Shown: positions 25,548 through 33,433 of the stretch, one piece after another
How the letters are laid out: every line of letters starts with the position of its first letter
Position numbering within the stretch: the stretch's first letter is position 1
Assembly (NCBI GenBank): GCA_910584205.1
Contig: CAJUAA010000010.1
Coordinates: forward strand, 1-64,000
Reading direction: 5' to 3'
DNA: 64,000 bases
Source of the DNA: an uncultured Lachnospiraceae bacterium
GTDB lineage: Bacteria; Bacillota; Clostridia; Lachnospirales; Lachnospiraceae
Notes under the pieces: model-generated
What the model was told of the DNA's origin: nothing
Databases searched by the model: none
The model's input: the letters and a program-made list of their open reading frames with translations, nothing else
Translations under genes and position numbers: made by a program

Positions 25548-26380
25548 AGTTTTTTCCACCCCAATACCGCATTTTCCAGAAGATTGATAAGTGCCGAGAT
25601 CAAAACTCCCAGGGCGCCGATTACAACGATTCCCATGATGACCAGGTCAACCCGTCCATAGGATCTTCCCATCAGAATCATATAGCCCAGGCCGCTGGAC
25701 GCCGCCAGCATCTCCGCCGCCACCAGAGTCGCCCACGCGTTTCCGATGGCAACCTTGATTCCCGCGAAGGTCATGGTCATGGAAGACGGAATACCGACTT
25801 TCCAGAAAACAGTAAAATAAGAAGCCCCACAGGTCTTTCCTACATTTTTCAGCACCTCTTTCGTCTGCCTGATACCGGTATAGGAATTGATCAGGCAAGG
25901 AACAAAGGCGGCGAAAAACACAATAAACGCCTTCGCCTGAAGTCCGACGCCCATCCACACGATCGTCAGAGGAATCCACGATACCGGAGGAATGGGACGG
26001 ATGATCTCAAAAATCGGACGGATAAAGCTGTCAAATCCGCGGTACCATCCCATCAGCCATCCAAGCGGAATGCCGATTACGATTGCAAGCCCAAAACCGC
26101 AGAGCGCAATCTCCAGACTGGACCATACATTGACCAGAAGGACCGCACCGTCCGGATTCGGATCTGTAAATTTCACAATAAACAGCTGAAAGATCTCCAG
26201 GACGTCACAGATCTTTTTTCTGTCCACAATGCCTGACAGCGCCAGGATTTCCCAGATCACGAAAAACAGGAGCACGCCGCTGATCGACAGCATGGTATTC
26301 CGAAAAGCCTCCTGTTTTTTCTGATCCTGCACCAGTTTCACACGCTGTTCATTGGTGAGAACATTTGTTGTTTCGCTCAA
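25544..26380 (-). CDS. ABC importer permease, SsuC/TauC type (first)
   Basis: This 278-residue permease resembles the second one in layout. The N-terminal charged stretch (TNEQRVKLVQDQKKQE) precedes six hydrophobic helices, and the cytoplasmic EAA-like loop reads VGKTCGASYFTVFWKVG. A conserved FEIIRPIPPVSWIPL stretch is typical of the family. It lies 130 bp after the binding-protein gene, separated by a long hairpin that could lower its expression relative to the binding protein. It should be paired with the adjacent permease to form the channel. Confidence 0.9.
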   Translation of the reverse strand: MSETTNVLTNEQRVKLVQDQKKQEAFRNTMLSISGVLLFFVIWEILALSGIVDRKKICDVLEIFQLFIVKFTDPNPDGAVLLVNVWSSLEIALCGFGLAIVIGIPLGWLMGWYRGFDSFIRPIFEIIRPIPPVSWIPLTIVWMGVGLQAKAFIVFFAAFVPCLINSYTGIRQTKEVLKNVGKTCGASYFTVFWKVGIPSSMTMTFAGIKVAIGNAWATLVAAEMLAASSGLGYMILMGRSYGRVDLVIMGIVVIGALGVLISALINLLENAVLGWKKL

Positions 26381-26413
26381 AATTTACCCCCTACTTTCTT
26401 CCTGTAAAACGAT

Positions 26414-26469
26414 GTTCTCCGGTCCGGATACCCCTGCGCCGGAAACAGCAGGATTCCGGACCCAAGAAC
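26414..26469. repeat. Long intercistronic hairpin between binding protein and permease genes
   Basis: Three nested perfect stems occur: GTTCT/AGAAC (26414-26418, 26465-26469), GGTCCGGA/TCCGGACC (26421-26428, 26455-26462) and CCTGC/GCAGG (26433-26437, 26448-26452). There is no T tail. It probably protects the upstream binding-protein mRNA or partly stops transcription, which would give more binding protein than permease. Confidence 0.6.
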
Positions 26470-26510
26470 GTTCATCTTCGCTCATCTACCCGCCTGGACG
26501 GGTCCTGGCC

Positions 26511-27698
26511 TTATTTACCAAGCAGTTCTTTTGCCGCCAGCGCTACGGAAGGATCGATTCTCTGCTCATCCAGATAGCGGGTACGATCCTCATTGGTATA
26601 TTTCCCCTCGCTGATGAAAAAGTCAAGTCCGACCAGGATATCTTTCTCCGCCTGCAGAAGGTCTCTGGAGGTATAAAGTCCCGCGTCGTCCGGGCTGGTT
26701 TCCGTATACAGCGCGATCCACTCGTCTACGGACGGTCCGCGGTACCATTCCATCGTACGCTGCGCGATGCTCTCATCGCAGAGGAAGCCTTCCTCGTCGC
26801 AGTGATCCAGATACCACTGTGCCGCCTGAGCCATATTTTCATCCGACTCATAGCACCATTCCGCCGCTTTGTGGAATACGATACATGCAGTCACCACCAG
26901 GTCAAAATGCTCTTCCATCATTTCTTTCGTCGCAAAGGTTCCGCAGGGCATACCGATGTTCAGCTGTCCGGAATCGGAAACACGCACATAACCTGCATCT
27001 TCCGCGGAAAGGGCAATGGCATTCCAGCAGCCCAGCACGTCGCCGGTACCGCCGTTAAAGCCGGTCAGCGCATTGGCATTGTCCATATTGACGCTTTCCA
27101 CATCCGCAAGCGTCAGGCCTATATTGTTCAAATATTTTGCAAGGACTGCCTGCGCCGTCGTTCCCGCGGGATATACACAGGTCGCGCCTTTCCATACTTC
27201 CGGATTTTCCGGATCCGCTGCAATCGGAGAATCTTCCCGCGTGAAGATGGCCAGGTTCTCCTCATAGTCCGTAATATCGACCAGTGAGAAATCATAGCCG
27301 TACATACCGTTTGCAAGTCCGCCGAGTCCGCAGGAAGCCATATCCCACTCCGCATTCGCTTCCATCATGGCCGGACCGCCGGTAAAACAGGTGTACTCCA
27401 CTTCAATGTTCAACGCGTCAAACACGCCCAGGTTGTCCGCGAACAGGAACGGATAGGACAACGGAGATCCGGTGAAGAATCCCAGACGGAGCGTCTGCGG
27501 CTCTTCAAACGGAGTCAGCCCCCAGGTCAGATCGTCTCCTGCAGTGGCCTGCGCACCCCCGTCGGCATCCGCTTCCCCCGAAGCGTCTTCCGATGCATTT
27601 CCGCCGGATGCTGCAGGTTCTTCTGTTTTATTTCCCCCACAGGCCGCCAGTGACACGGACATGGACAGAACCAGTAATAATGCGAGTAACTTTTTCAT
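26511..27698 (-). CDS. SsuA/NMT1-like substrate-binding lipoprotein
   Basis: This 395-residue lipoprotein begins with a signal sequence and lipobox (SVSLAACGG, Cys20), followed by a low-complexity linker rich in Ala, Gly, Ser, Asp and Glu. The mature domain (from about residue 60) resembles the NMT1/SsuA family, with LRLGFFTGSPLSYPFLFADNL near its start and FTGGPAMMEANAEWDMASCG next, the usual ligand-cleft region. Family ligands include sulfonates, nitrate, taurine and pyrimidine precursors. It is the binding component for the two adjacent permeases. The start at 27698 has a GAGAGG site. Confidence 0.9.
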   Translation of the reverse strand: MKKLLALLLVLSMSVSLAACGGNKTEEPAASGGNASEDASGEADADGGAQATAGDDLTWGLTPFEEPQTLRLGFFTGSPLSYPFLFADNLGVFDALNIEVEYTCFTGGPAMMEANAEWDMASCGLGGLANGMYGYDFSLVDITDYEENLAIFTREDSPIAADPENPEVWKGATCVYPAGTTAQAVLAKYLNNIGLTLADVESVNMDNANALTGFNGGTGDVLGCWNAIALSAEDAGYVRVSDSGQLNIGMPCGTFATKEMMEEHFDLVVTACIVFHKAAEWCYESDENMAQAAQWYLDHCDEEGFLCDESIAQRTMEWYRGPSVDEWIALYTETSPDDAGLYTSRDLLQAEKDILVGLDFFISEGKYTNEDRTRYLDEQRIDPSVALAAKELLGK

Positions 27699-27784
27699 TT
27701 GAATACCTCTCTTTCTACTTATTCAATGACACAGTATCTATCTACAGAACGTCTCCGTTTTGTATTATATGGAACTTCCGGCTG

Positions 27785-29260
27785 TCACATTCTGCAGCCG
27801 TTATACCCGTCGTAGCCTTCCTCCTTCATGCACAGATGCACCGCGCTGACCTTAAAGGTCTTCGGCAGCGCCAGGATGTTCGGATTCGGCCCGACGAATT
27901 TCTTCTTCGCGTCTTCCAGCGCCTCTTCGAAGGTGGCTCTTGTCTTCAGCCCCATGCTCCTTGCGATTCCCGGTTCCTGAGCGCCTACGATGTAGATCGC
28001 CGACGTGTTCATCTCGGCAATGTGCCCGCAGGACATCATGGAGAAACCATGGAACGGGTGGAAGGCATTGGCAAAGCGGTATTTGCGGATATACTCCTCA
28101 TTTGTCGCAAAATACTCTCCATAGCGGTTCATATCCGGCAGGATATTCATATAATCATGCTGGAACATGTCATGCAGCTCCCTCAGATACGGCCATCTTT
28201 CATCGTGGAAGAACCCGTTGCACACAGAAGAGCAGATAATGACGCAGTGATCGCTCATGACTCTCCTGTGGCGGATCACCTGTGCGGACAGCGCCTGCAT
28301 CATCTGGATGGGATTGGTTCCCATGCCGTCTCCATAGTGAAAGTTCTGAGGCATGCCGAACACCATCACATCGTATTTTTTCTCCGCCCACGGAACATAG
28401 GTTCTCTTGTCTGCAATCTCCCAGGAGACCGGCATCATCTCTTTGGCATATCCTGAATAAACAGCAATCTGGCGGGAATACGTATCCAGCACCGCATCGC
28501 AGCAGAAGAATTTCTTACCCATGCATTTTTCCATGTGCATGCCGATCTCGTCGAATTTCGTACGCATCAGGCTGTGTCCCGATACCGGTGTGAAATCCTG
28601 ACGGTGCATCACATCCGGCACATGGTGGGTGGCGATGGAACGCCAATGGGTAATGCCCGTGGAACAGTGTTTGTAGCCGCCGGAATAACCTCCGTACGGA
28701 TTCCCCTGGGTATGTCCGATCAGGATCGCCACGTCTGAATCATATACGTATTTATTCATGATGACCCGGTCGCCCCGCTCCGTGCAGCCCAGGTCCACCA
28801 GATGCTCATAATCCTCGGAATCATGGCTGGTGATCTGGCCGGTATGGTAAAACTGCCTGAACAGCTCTTCGCCCAGGATCTGCCTTGCCTCCGGCACCGT
28901 CGCGCGGGGATGAAGGCCGTTGGAAAAGATCAGAAGAATGTCTTTTTTCTCCACGCCCGCCGCATAGAGCTCCTCCAGGATTACTTTGATGGACACCTTC
29001 CGGTGAGCGGTCGGCTGGCAGCCTCCCTTGACGATATCCGGAATGACGATGGTGACTTTGCTTCCTTTGTGAGCCAGCTCCGACAGCGGCGGCATCCCGA
29101 TAGGGTTTCGAACTGATGTTCTTGTCGCTTTCATCAGGCTTTCCATGTCCTGGGGCAGGCACGGAGGATCCGGAACCGTCTCGCCCGGAATAAAGACGTC
29201 GGTACTGTCCGGCAGATCGGCGCTCATCAGGCCATGTCCATACTCAAAATCAAGTTTCAT
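27785..29260 (-). CDS. LarA-family (lactate racemase-like) protein
   Basis: This 491-residue protein belongs to the LarA/DUF2088 family, which uses the nickel-pincer nucleotide cofactor to racemise or epimerise 2-hydroxy acids. The cofactor-anchoring Lys is Lys197 (GYSGGYKHC) and a His 16 residues later (His213) fits the nickel ligand. A catalytic His fits at His117 (FSNGLHPRA). The position corresponding to the second catalytic His of Lactobacillus LarA appears to be Asn187 (GHTQGNPYGGYSGG). The substrate may therefore differ from lactate. No LarB, LarC or LarE gene is in the window. The start at 29260 has an AAAGGAG site. A longer frame to 29308 would overlap the reductase. Confidence 0.87.
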   Translation of the reverse strand: MKLDFEYGHGLMSADLPDSTDVFIPGETVPDPPCLPQDMESLMKATRTSVRNPIGMPPLSELAHKGSKVTIVIPDIVKGGCQPTAHRKVSIKVILEELYAAGVEKKDILLIFSNGLHPRATVPEARQILGEELFRQFYHTGQITSHDSEDYEHLVDLGCTERGDRVIMNKYVYDSDVAILIGHTQGNPYGGYSGGYKHCSTGITHWRSIATHHVPDVMHRQDFTPVSGHSLMRTKFDEIGMHMEKCMGKKFFCCDAVLDTYSRQIAVYSGYAKEMMPVSWEIADKRTYVPWAEKKYDVMVFGMPQNFHYGDGMGTNPIQMMQALSAQVIRHRRVMSDHCVIICSSVCNGFFHDERWPYLRELHDMFQHDYMNILPDMNRYGEYFATNEEYIRKYRFANAFHPFHGFSMMSCGHIAEMNTSAIYIVGAQEPGIARSMGLKTRATFEEALEDAKKKFVGPNPNILALPKTFKVSAVHLCMKEEGYDGYNGCRM

Positions 29261-29283
29261 ATATTCTGTACTCCTTTTCTCAT

Positions 29284-30216
29284 TCAATCCGCCTGTGCCT
29301 GTCCGCACAGCTTCTCATAGTGACGGCTGAATACCTTATATAATGCGCTGGTATCCTGCATTCCCAGTCCTTCCGCATGGGCGATCTCATTGTACAGCTG
29401 TACGGTCCCCGCGATCACCGACGGCGCGTCCGCATCCTTCGCCATCTGAAGGCCCAGCTTCGCGTCCTTGATCAGAAGGTCCACCGTAAACGCCGGTGTA
29501 TCGTACCCGTCGTTTACAATACTCTTTCCAACCTCCCGGAACAGGCCGCTGACGGTTGCCGCCGAGGATCCTGCCACAGTGTTGTAGAACACTTCCTTGT
29601 CAATCCCCACATGGTCGCAGATCGCCATGACCTCTGAGCTGATGGCATTGATACAGGAAAACATGAGCTGATTCAAAAGCTTCAGGGCGTTGCCCGCGCC
29701 GTGTCCGCCCACATGCACCGCATCCGACGCAAAGGTCAGAAGCGCCGGCTTCACTTTATCCAGCGCGTCCGGATTCCCTCCCGTGGGAAGCATCCATTTG
29801 CCGGTGGCAGACGGCCGCCCAAGGATCGGGCAGTCCAGATAAGCCGCCCCCGTCTCCTCTACGCCTTCCGCATTGGATCTGGTAGTCGCCGGATCCACCG
29901 TGCTGGTGTCAATGACCACATGGTCTGAAGTCAGCCCCTCTTTTAAACCCTCTGCTCCGAACAGCACTTCCTGAAGCTGTACCGGGCCCGGCAGGGACAT
30001 GAGGATCACGGATGTCCGTCCTGCAAGCTCCGACGGCGCAGCGGCCGTCTCGGCTCCCATGTCCGCCGCCCCCTGCACAGCGGCCGGGAATTTATCGTAT
30101 GCCACCACCTGGAACCCTTTATCCATCAGACTCCGGAGCATGCATCTGCCCATACGGCCGCATCCTACCAGTCCTATTTTCTCAATCGGTTTGTTTGATC
30201 CTGTCCAGGATATCAT
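29284..30216 (-). CDS. 3-Hydroxyisobutyrate dehydrogenase-family NAD(P) oxidoreductase
   Basis: This 310-residue enzyme is a beta-hydroxyacid dehydrogenase. The Rossmann motif is GLVGCGRMGRCM (residues 15-26) and the catalytic Lys lies in GAGNALKLLNQLM (about residue 186). Family members interconvert hydroxy acids and semialdehydes such as 3-hydroxyisobutyrate, tartronate semialdehyde and 3-sulfolactaldehyde (YihU). Its natural substrate here is unknown but should fit the LarA neighbour, which acts on hydroxy acids. It overlaps the phosphodiesterase gene by 35 bases and has a perfect AAGGAGGAG site. Confidence 0.9.
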   Translation of the reverse strand: MISWTGSNKPIEKIGLVGCGRMGRCMLRSLMDKGFQVVAYDKFPAAVQGAADMGAETAAAPSELAGRTSVILMSLPGPVQLQEVLFGAEGLKEGLTSDHVVIDTSTVDPATTRSNAEGVEETGAAYLDCPILGRPSATGKWMLPTGGNPDALDKVKPALLTFASDAVHVGGHGAGNALKLLNQLMFSCINAISSEVMAICDHVGIDKEVFYNTVAGSSAATVSGLFREVGKSIVNDGYDTPAFTVDLLIKDAKLGLQMAKDADAPSVIAGTVQLYNEIAHAEGLGMQDTSALYKVFSRHYEKLCGQAQAD

Positions 30217-32212
30217 AGAGCACTCCTCCTTCCGCGTCCTTCGGGACGTCGATCTTCAGCAGTTTGGACAACGTGGGAGCAACATCTATGATACGCGCCG
30301 CAAACTTACGCTCATACTGTGAAACACCCGGTCCGACCATCAGCATGCACGCATGCATGTCGTGAAGCGTCGGCTCTGCCAGATGGACGCCTGTGAAGTT
30401 GCCGCATACAGCAGAATGATCCATATGATTTTCTTTTACAATGTCTTCGATCAGTTCCGGAAAATTCTTACAGAGCACTGCCGATTCATACAGCTCACTG
30501 TTGGCGATCAGCCGTTCCGAACCGTCGCGGTATTTGATGGCCGAACGATAGATAAAGGGATGGGACATATAGCCCGGGTTCCACGCATAGAGCACGTCTC
30601 CCACCCGGTCAAATCCGGGTCCCTCGTAGATTCCCAGCCGTCCGGCTTCTTTCTTCTTCAGTGCATACGCCACCACATTCTCTCCGGTCTCCGGATTGCG
30701 CATGCTCATGAGGCAGTTGATGATCTCCTCCTGTACTTTCTCATAGTCCTCCGGCTCCACGATCCCGTGAGGGTCGCGCCCCTTCAGGTTGACGAAGATA
30801 TGCGCATGGCACGGCTCCAGCGGATGGCATTTGGTATGCGCCCAGTCAATGGTCAGGTTGGACGGATCATCCGTGGAAAGATCCAGGTTGTATTTCAGAA
30901 GCCCTGCACGGGACAGATGCTCTTTGACGAACGGATTCCAGTCCAGATGTGTCATGCCGTGGTCGGAGATCAGCACCACATAAGTCTGACTGAGATCCAC
31001 CGCTTCCAGAATCCGTCCGATGTTCTCATCGACTCTGCGGTACGTTTCACGGATCATATGCCAGCAGAACGGCGCCGTCTTCTCGCTGTACACTCTGGAT
31101 GTGGGCTCGATCCCGGCGTAGAGCGCGTGCTCGATGTGGTCGATGGTTCCCACCCATGAGAACGCAAAATCCCACTCCTTATGTTCAAGCACATACTTCG
31201 TCGCCTTTCCCCACCAGTCCGCATGGAAATCCAGCTGTTCCAGGTAAAGGTCCGAATTCATCCAGCCGTCCATGAAGGCCCAGGGATCGTCCACTTCCAT
31301 ATAAGTGCCTGCCACTGCCTCCACCTCTTTGCTTAAGGACGCCGGAACCGAATAGGTATCCGCCATGTTGATGGCGCTCTGGTAAAGCTTGAATTCCTTC
31401 CCGTCTTTACTGAGTTCCAGGATCTGGAAACGGAATCTTCCGTTTCTCTCATAATCTCTTGCCTGAAAGCGTTTCGTGATCCACGGGCCGTATTCTCCCA
31501 TGGCGATGTCCGTGACCGCTTCTTTGGCATCTTTACTCTCCGAGATCAGCATGCGGTCATACCCTTCTTCCGAGGACGCATATACCAGAACCTGCATGCG
31601 GTATCCTTCCACATAGGCGGGCGGCACCGTAATCTCAAATTCCAGGCACGGCTGTTTGCTGTCCGGAAGATTGCTCCATCCCTCTGCCGGTCGGGTCTGC
31701 GTCTGTACCGCCCGTCCGGGGATCTGGTTGCAGTGCAGCAGCTTGTCAGAAAAGCATGCGCTGGAAGACACATCCCACAGAGGCATGAAAAAATAGCGGA
31801 ACGGCGGATTCAGGGAACCGGCCAGCTGGCAGCCATCCTCTTCGGAAATCATTCCCATAGGGAAGGTCACCGGCCAGTTGATCATCGCAACTTTTTTCCC
31901 CAAACGTTTGGCTACATCCCACATGGTTTCGCAGAGCACTTCGCCCCGGTCAAAGGAGGTATGCCAGTGATCCAGGTCTTCCCCCGGATGTTTTACCATC
32001 AGACTTGGAACACCGTTGGTACCGGAACCTGCTCCGCTGACAATGGCCGTCCAGGCCGCCGCCGTCAAAGGCGGGAAAACCGTCTCCAGTCTGGAGAACA
32101 CCCCCTGGCCCATGAGCTTTTCCGTGTTCGGCATTACACCCTCTGCCACGAACTTTTTCACCAGATCCGGCATCGCCGCATCCAGGCCCAAAAACAAAAT
32201 CTTCTTATCCAT
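30182..32212 (-). CDS. Alkaline phosphatase superfamily / type I phosphodiesterase
   Basis: This 676-residue protein belongs to the type I phosphodiesterase/nucleotide pyrophosphatase branch of the alkaline phosphatase superfamily. Metal-binding and nucleophile positions are readable: Asp12 (LGLDAA), Thr50 (FPPLTAAAW) as nucleophile, TIDHIEHALY, SDHGMTH, and the late GNFTGVHLAEPT. A roughly 150-residue beta-rich insertion (about 185-340) is unusual for simple phosphodiesterases. There is no signal peptide, so it acts in the cytoplasm. It is the first gene of the cluster, divergent from the LacI gene. The family also includes sulfatases and phosphonate hydrolases, so the bond it cuts is open. 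Confidence 0.85.
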   Translation of the reverse strand: MDKKILFLGLDAAMPDLVKKFVAEGVMPNTEKLMGQGVFSRLETVFPPLTAAAWTAIVSGAGSGTNGVPSLMVKHPGEDLDHWHTSFDRGEVLCETMWDVAKRLGKKVAMINWPVTFPMGMISEEDGCQLAGSLNPPFRYFFMPLWDVSSSACFSDKLLHCNQIPGRAVQTQTRPAEGWSNLPDSKQPCLEFEITVPPAYVEGYRMQVLVYASSEEGYDRMLISESKDAKEAVTDIAMGEYGPWITKRFQARDYERNGRFRFQILELSKDGKEFKLYQSAINMADTYSVPASLSKEVEAVAGTYMEVDDPWAFMDGWMNSDLYLEQLDFHADWWGKATKYVLEHKEWDFAFSWVGTIDHIEHALYAGIEPTSRVYSEKTAPFCWHMIRETYRRVDENIGRILEAVDLSQTYVVLISDHGMTHLDWNPFVKEHLSRAGLLKYNLDLSTDDPSNLTIDWAHTKCHPLEPCHAHIFVNLKGRDPHGIVEPEDYEKVQEEIINCLMSMRNPETGENVVAYALKKKEAGRLGIYEGPGFDRVGDVLYAWNPGYMSHPFIYRSAIKYRDGSERLIANSELYESAVLCKNFPELIEDIVKENHMDHSAVCGNFTGVHLAEPTLHDMHACMLMVGPGVSQYERKFAARIIDVAPTLSKLLKIDVPKDAEGGVLYDILDRIKQTD
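31900..31911. promoter_or_regulatory. Possible auxiliary LacI operator inside the phosphodiesterase gene
   Basis: The 12-bp perfect palindrome CCAAACGTTTGG lies about 300 bp inside the first structural gene. The same 10-bp core occurs at 32303-32312 in the promoter region, with centres 402 bp apart. LacI-family repressors often use such secondary operators for DNA looping. Confidence 0.5.
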
Positions 32213-32302
32213 GTACCCCTTTCCTCTCTTTTTGTATGTTTTTATTACTCTTTACATTTATACCCTAACATCTGTCAGCATTTTTTACAACAACTTTTTA
32301 CA

Positions 32303-32370
32303 CAAACGTTTGCTTTTCCAGTTTCTTTGTTGTATAATATATATATTGTTTGGTATTTAACAAACAATAT
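32303..32370. promoter_or_regulatory. Divergent LacI promoter with operators
   Basis: For the lacI-type gene a promoter reads TTGCTT (32310-32315), 17-bp spacer, TATAAT (32333-32338). The palindrome CAAACGTTTG (32303-32312) overlaps its -35, as expected of a LacI-family operator with a central CG. Just downstream of the -10 is a second inverted repeat with perfect 10-bp arms, ATATTGTTTG and CAAACAATAT (32343-32352, 32361-32370). The leftward promoter of the cluster is not clear to me. Confidence 0.7.
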
Positions 32371-32398
32371 CATTATATAATTTGACAGGAGGCATTCC

Positions 32399-33421
32399 AT
32401 GACATTAAAAGATATCGCAAAAGAAGCAGGCGTTTCTATATCCACCGTATCGAGAGTCATCAATAATACAGGCACCAATGCGGCCAGCAAAGAGGTTCGG
32501 GAACGGATCTGGGAGATCGTACGGCAGACCGGCTACGTACCTAATTATGCCGCTCAGAATCTGAAGCTGGGAAAGAATGAGGACATCATCTCCCGCCGCT
32601 CCCTCACCTGCCTGTTCGCCCGCACGCCCAGCGCGCCCAACAACCCTTTTTTCTCCACCATCGCCAAAAGCGTTGAGACGGAAGCATATAAATACAACTA
32701 CTTTTTAAAGTCTTCCTTCACGTCCTTCAACATCAATGACATTGAGAGCTACAAAATGCTCCGGGCATCCACCAACGGAGTCGTGATCCTTGGCCGGTGC
32801 GACCGGACCACATTAAAATATATCAAGGAGTACTGCCATCATGTGATCTTCACCGGCCTCAATCCCCTGGACGCAAAATACGACCAGATACTCTGCGACG
32901 GATATTCTGCCACTGCCATGGCCATGGATTACCTCTGCCAGCTTGGCCACCGGCACATCGGCTATGTGGGCGAGACCAACTGTGAAAACCGTTACGACGG
33001 ATACCGGGATTTTTTGAAAGAAAAGCAGCTCCCCTTTGACAGTTCCTATGTGGCGTCAGAACCTCTGACTTCCAACGGCGGCTACGACGGCGCCATGAAG
33101 CTTCTGAAACAGCAGCCCCGGCTGACCGCCATGTTCTGCGGCGACGACATTGCAGCCATCGGCGTGCTGCGCGCTATCCGGGATTTCGGGCTGAAGGTGC
33201 CGGACGATATGTCCGTCATCGGAATCGACGACATCGAAACCTCACAGTTCCTGTCCCCCATGCTTACAACCATCCATGTACCCATGGAAGAGATGGGACA
33301 GCTGGCAGCCAAGATGCTCATCGACCGGATCGACGGCGGGCACACGCTTCCCATGAAGATCAACCTGCCCTTTTATCTCGCCAAAAGGGAAAGCTGCGCG
33401 AAACCGCGCAGCTTAGACTGA
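32399..33421 (+). CDS. LacI family transcriptional regulator
   Basis: This 340-residue regulator has an N-terminal LacI helix-turn-helix (TLKDIAKEAGVSISTVSRV) with the hinge helix (YVPNYAAQNLKLG), then a periplasmic-binding-protein-like effector domain (about residues 65-335). It lies 186 bp from the divergent ten-gene cluster and is its obvious regulator. Palindromic operators lie in its own promoter and one inside the phosphodiesterase gene. The ligand should be the cluster's substrate or a product of it. The start has an AGGAGG site. Its last codons form part of a hairpin terminator. Confidence 0.93.
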   Translation: MTLKDIAKEAGVSISTVSRVINNTGTNAASKEVRERIWEIVRQTGYVPNYAAQNLKLGKNEDIISRRSLTCLFARTPSAPNNPFFSTIAKSVETEAYKYNYFLKSSFTSFNINDIESYKMLRASTNGVVILGRCDRTTLKYIKEYCHHVIFTGLNPLDAKYDQILCDGYSATAMAMDYLCQLGHRHIGYVGETNCENRYDGYRDFLKEKQLPFDSSYVASEPLTSNGGYDGAMKLLKQQPRLTAMFCGDDIAAIGVLRAIRDFGLKVPDDMSVIGIDDIETSQFLSPMLTTIHVPMEEMGQLAAKMLIDRIDGGHTLPMKINLPFYLAKRESCAKPRSLD

Positions 33422-33433
33422 ATTAATCGATTT
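33391..33433. terminator. Bidirectional terminator with AGACTGAAT tail (copy 2)
   Basis: A 10-bp perfect stem AAGCTGCGCG/CGCGCAGCTT (33391-33400, 33405-33414) with an AAAC loop spans the LacI gene end. It is followed by AGACTGAATTAATCG and a T run. On the minus strand it lies after the collagen-like gene stop. Loop and tail match copy 1 at 21647-21687. Confidence 0.75.

Noticed and set aside
30353..31159. 268-codon plus-strand frame in the phosphodiesterase gene
   Set aside because: Antisense shadow; the minus-strand gene has metal-binding motifs and a ribosome site.
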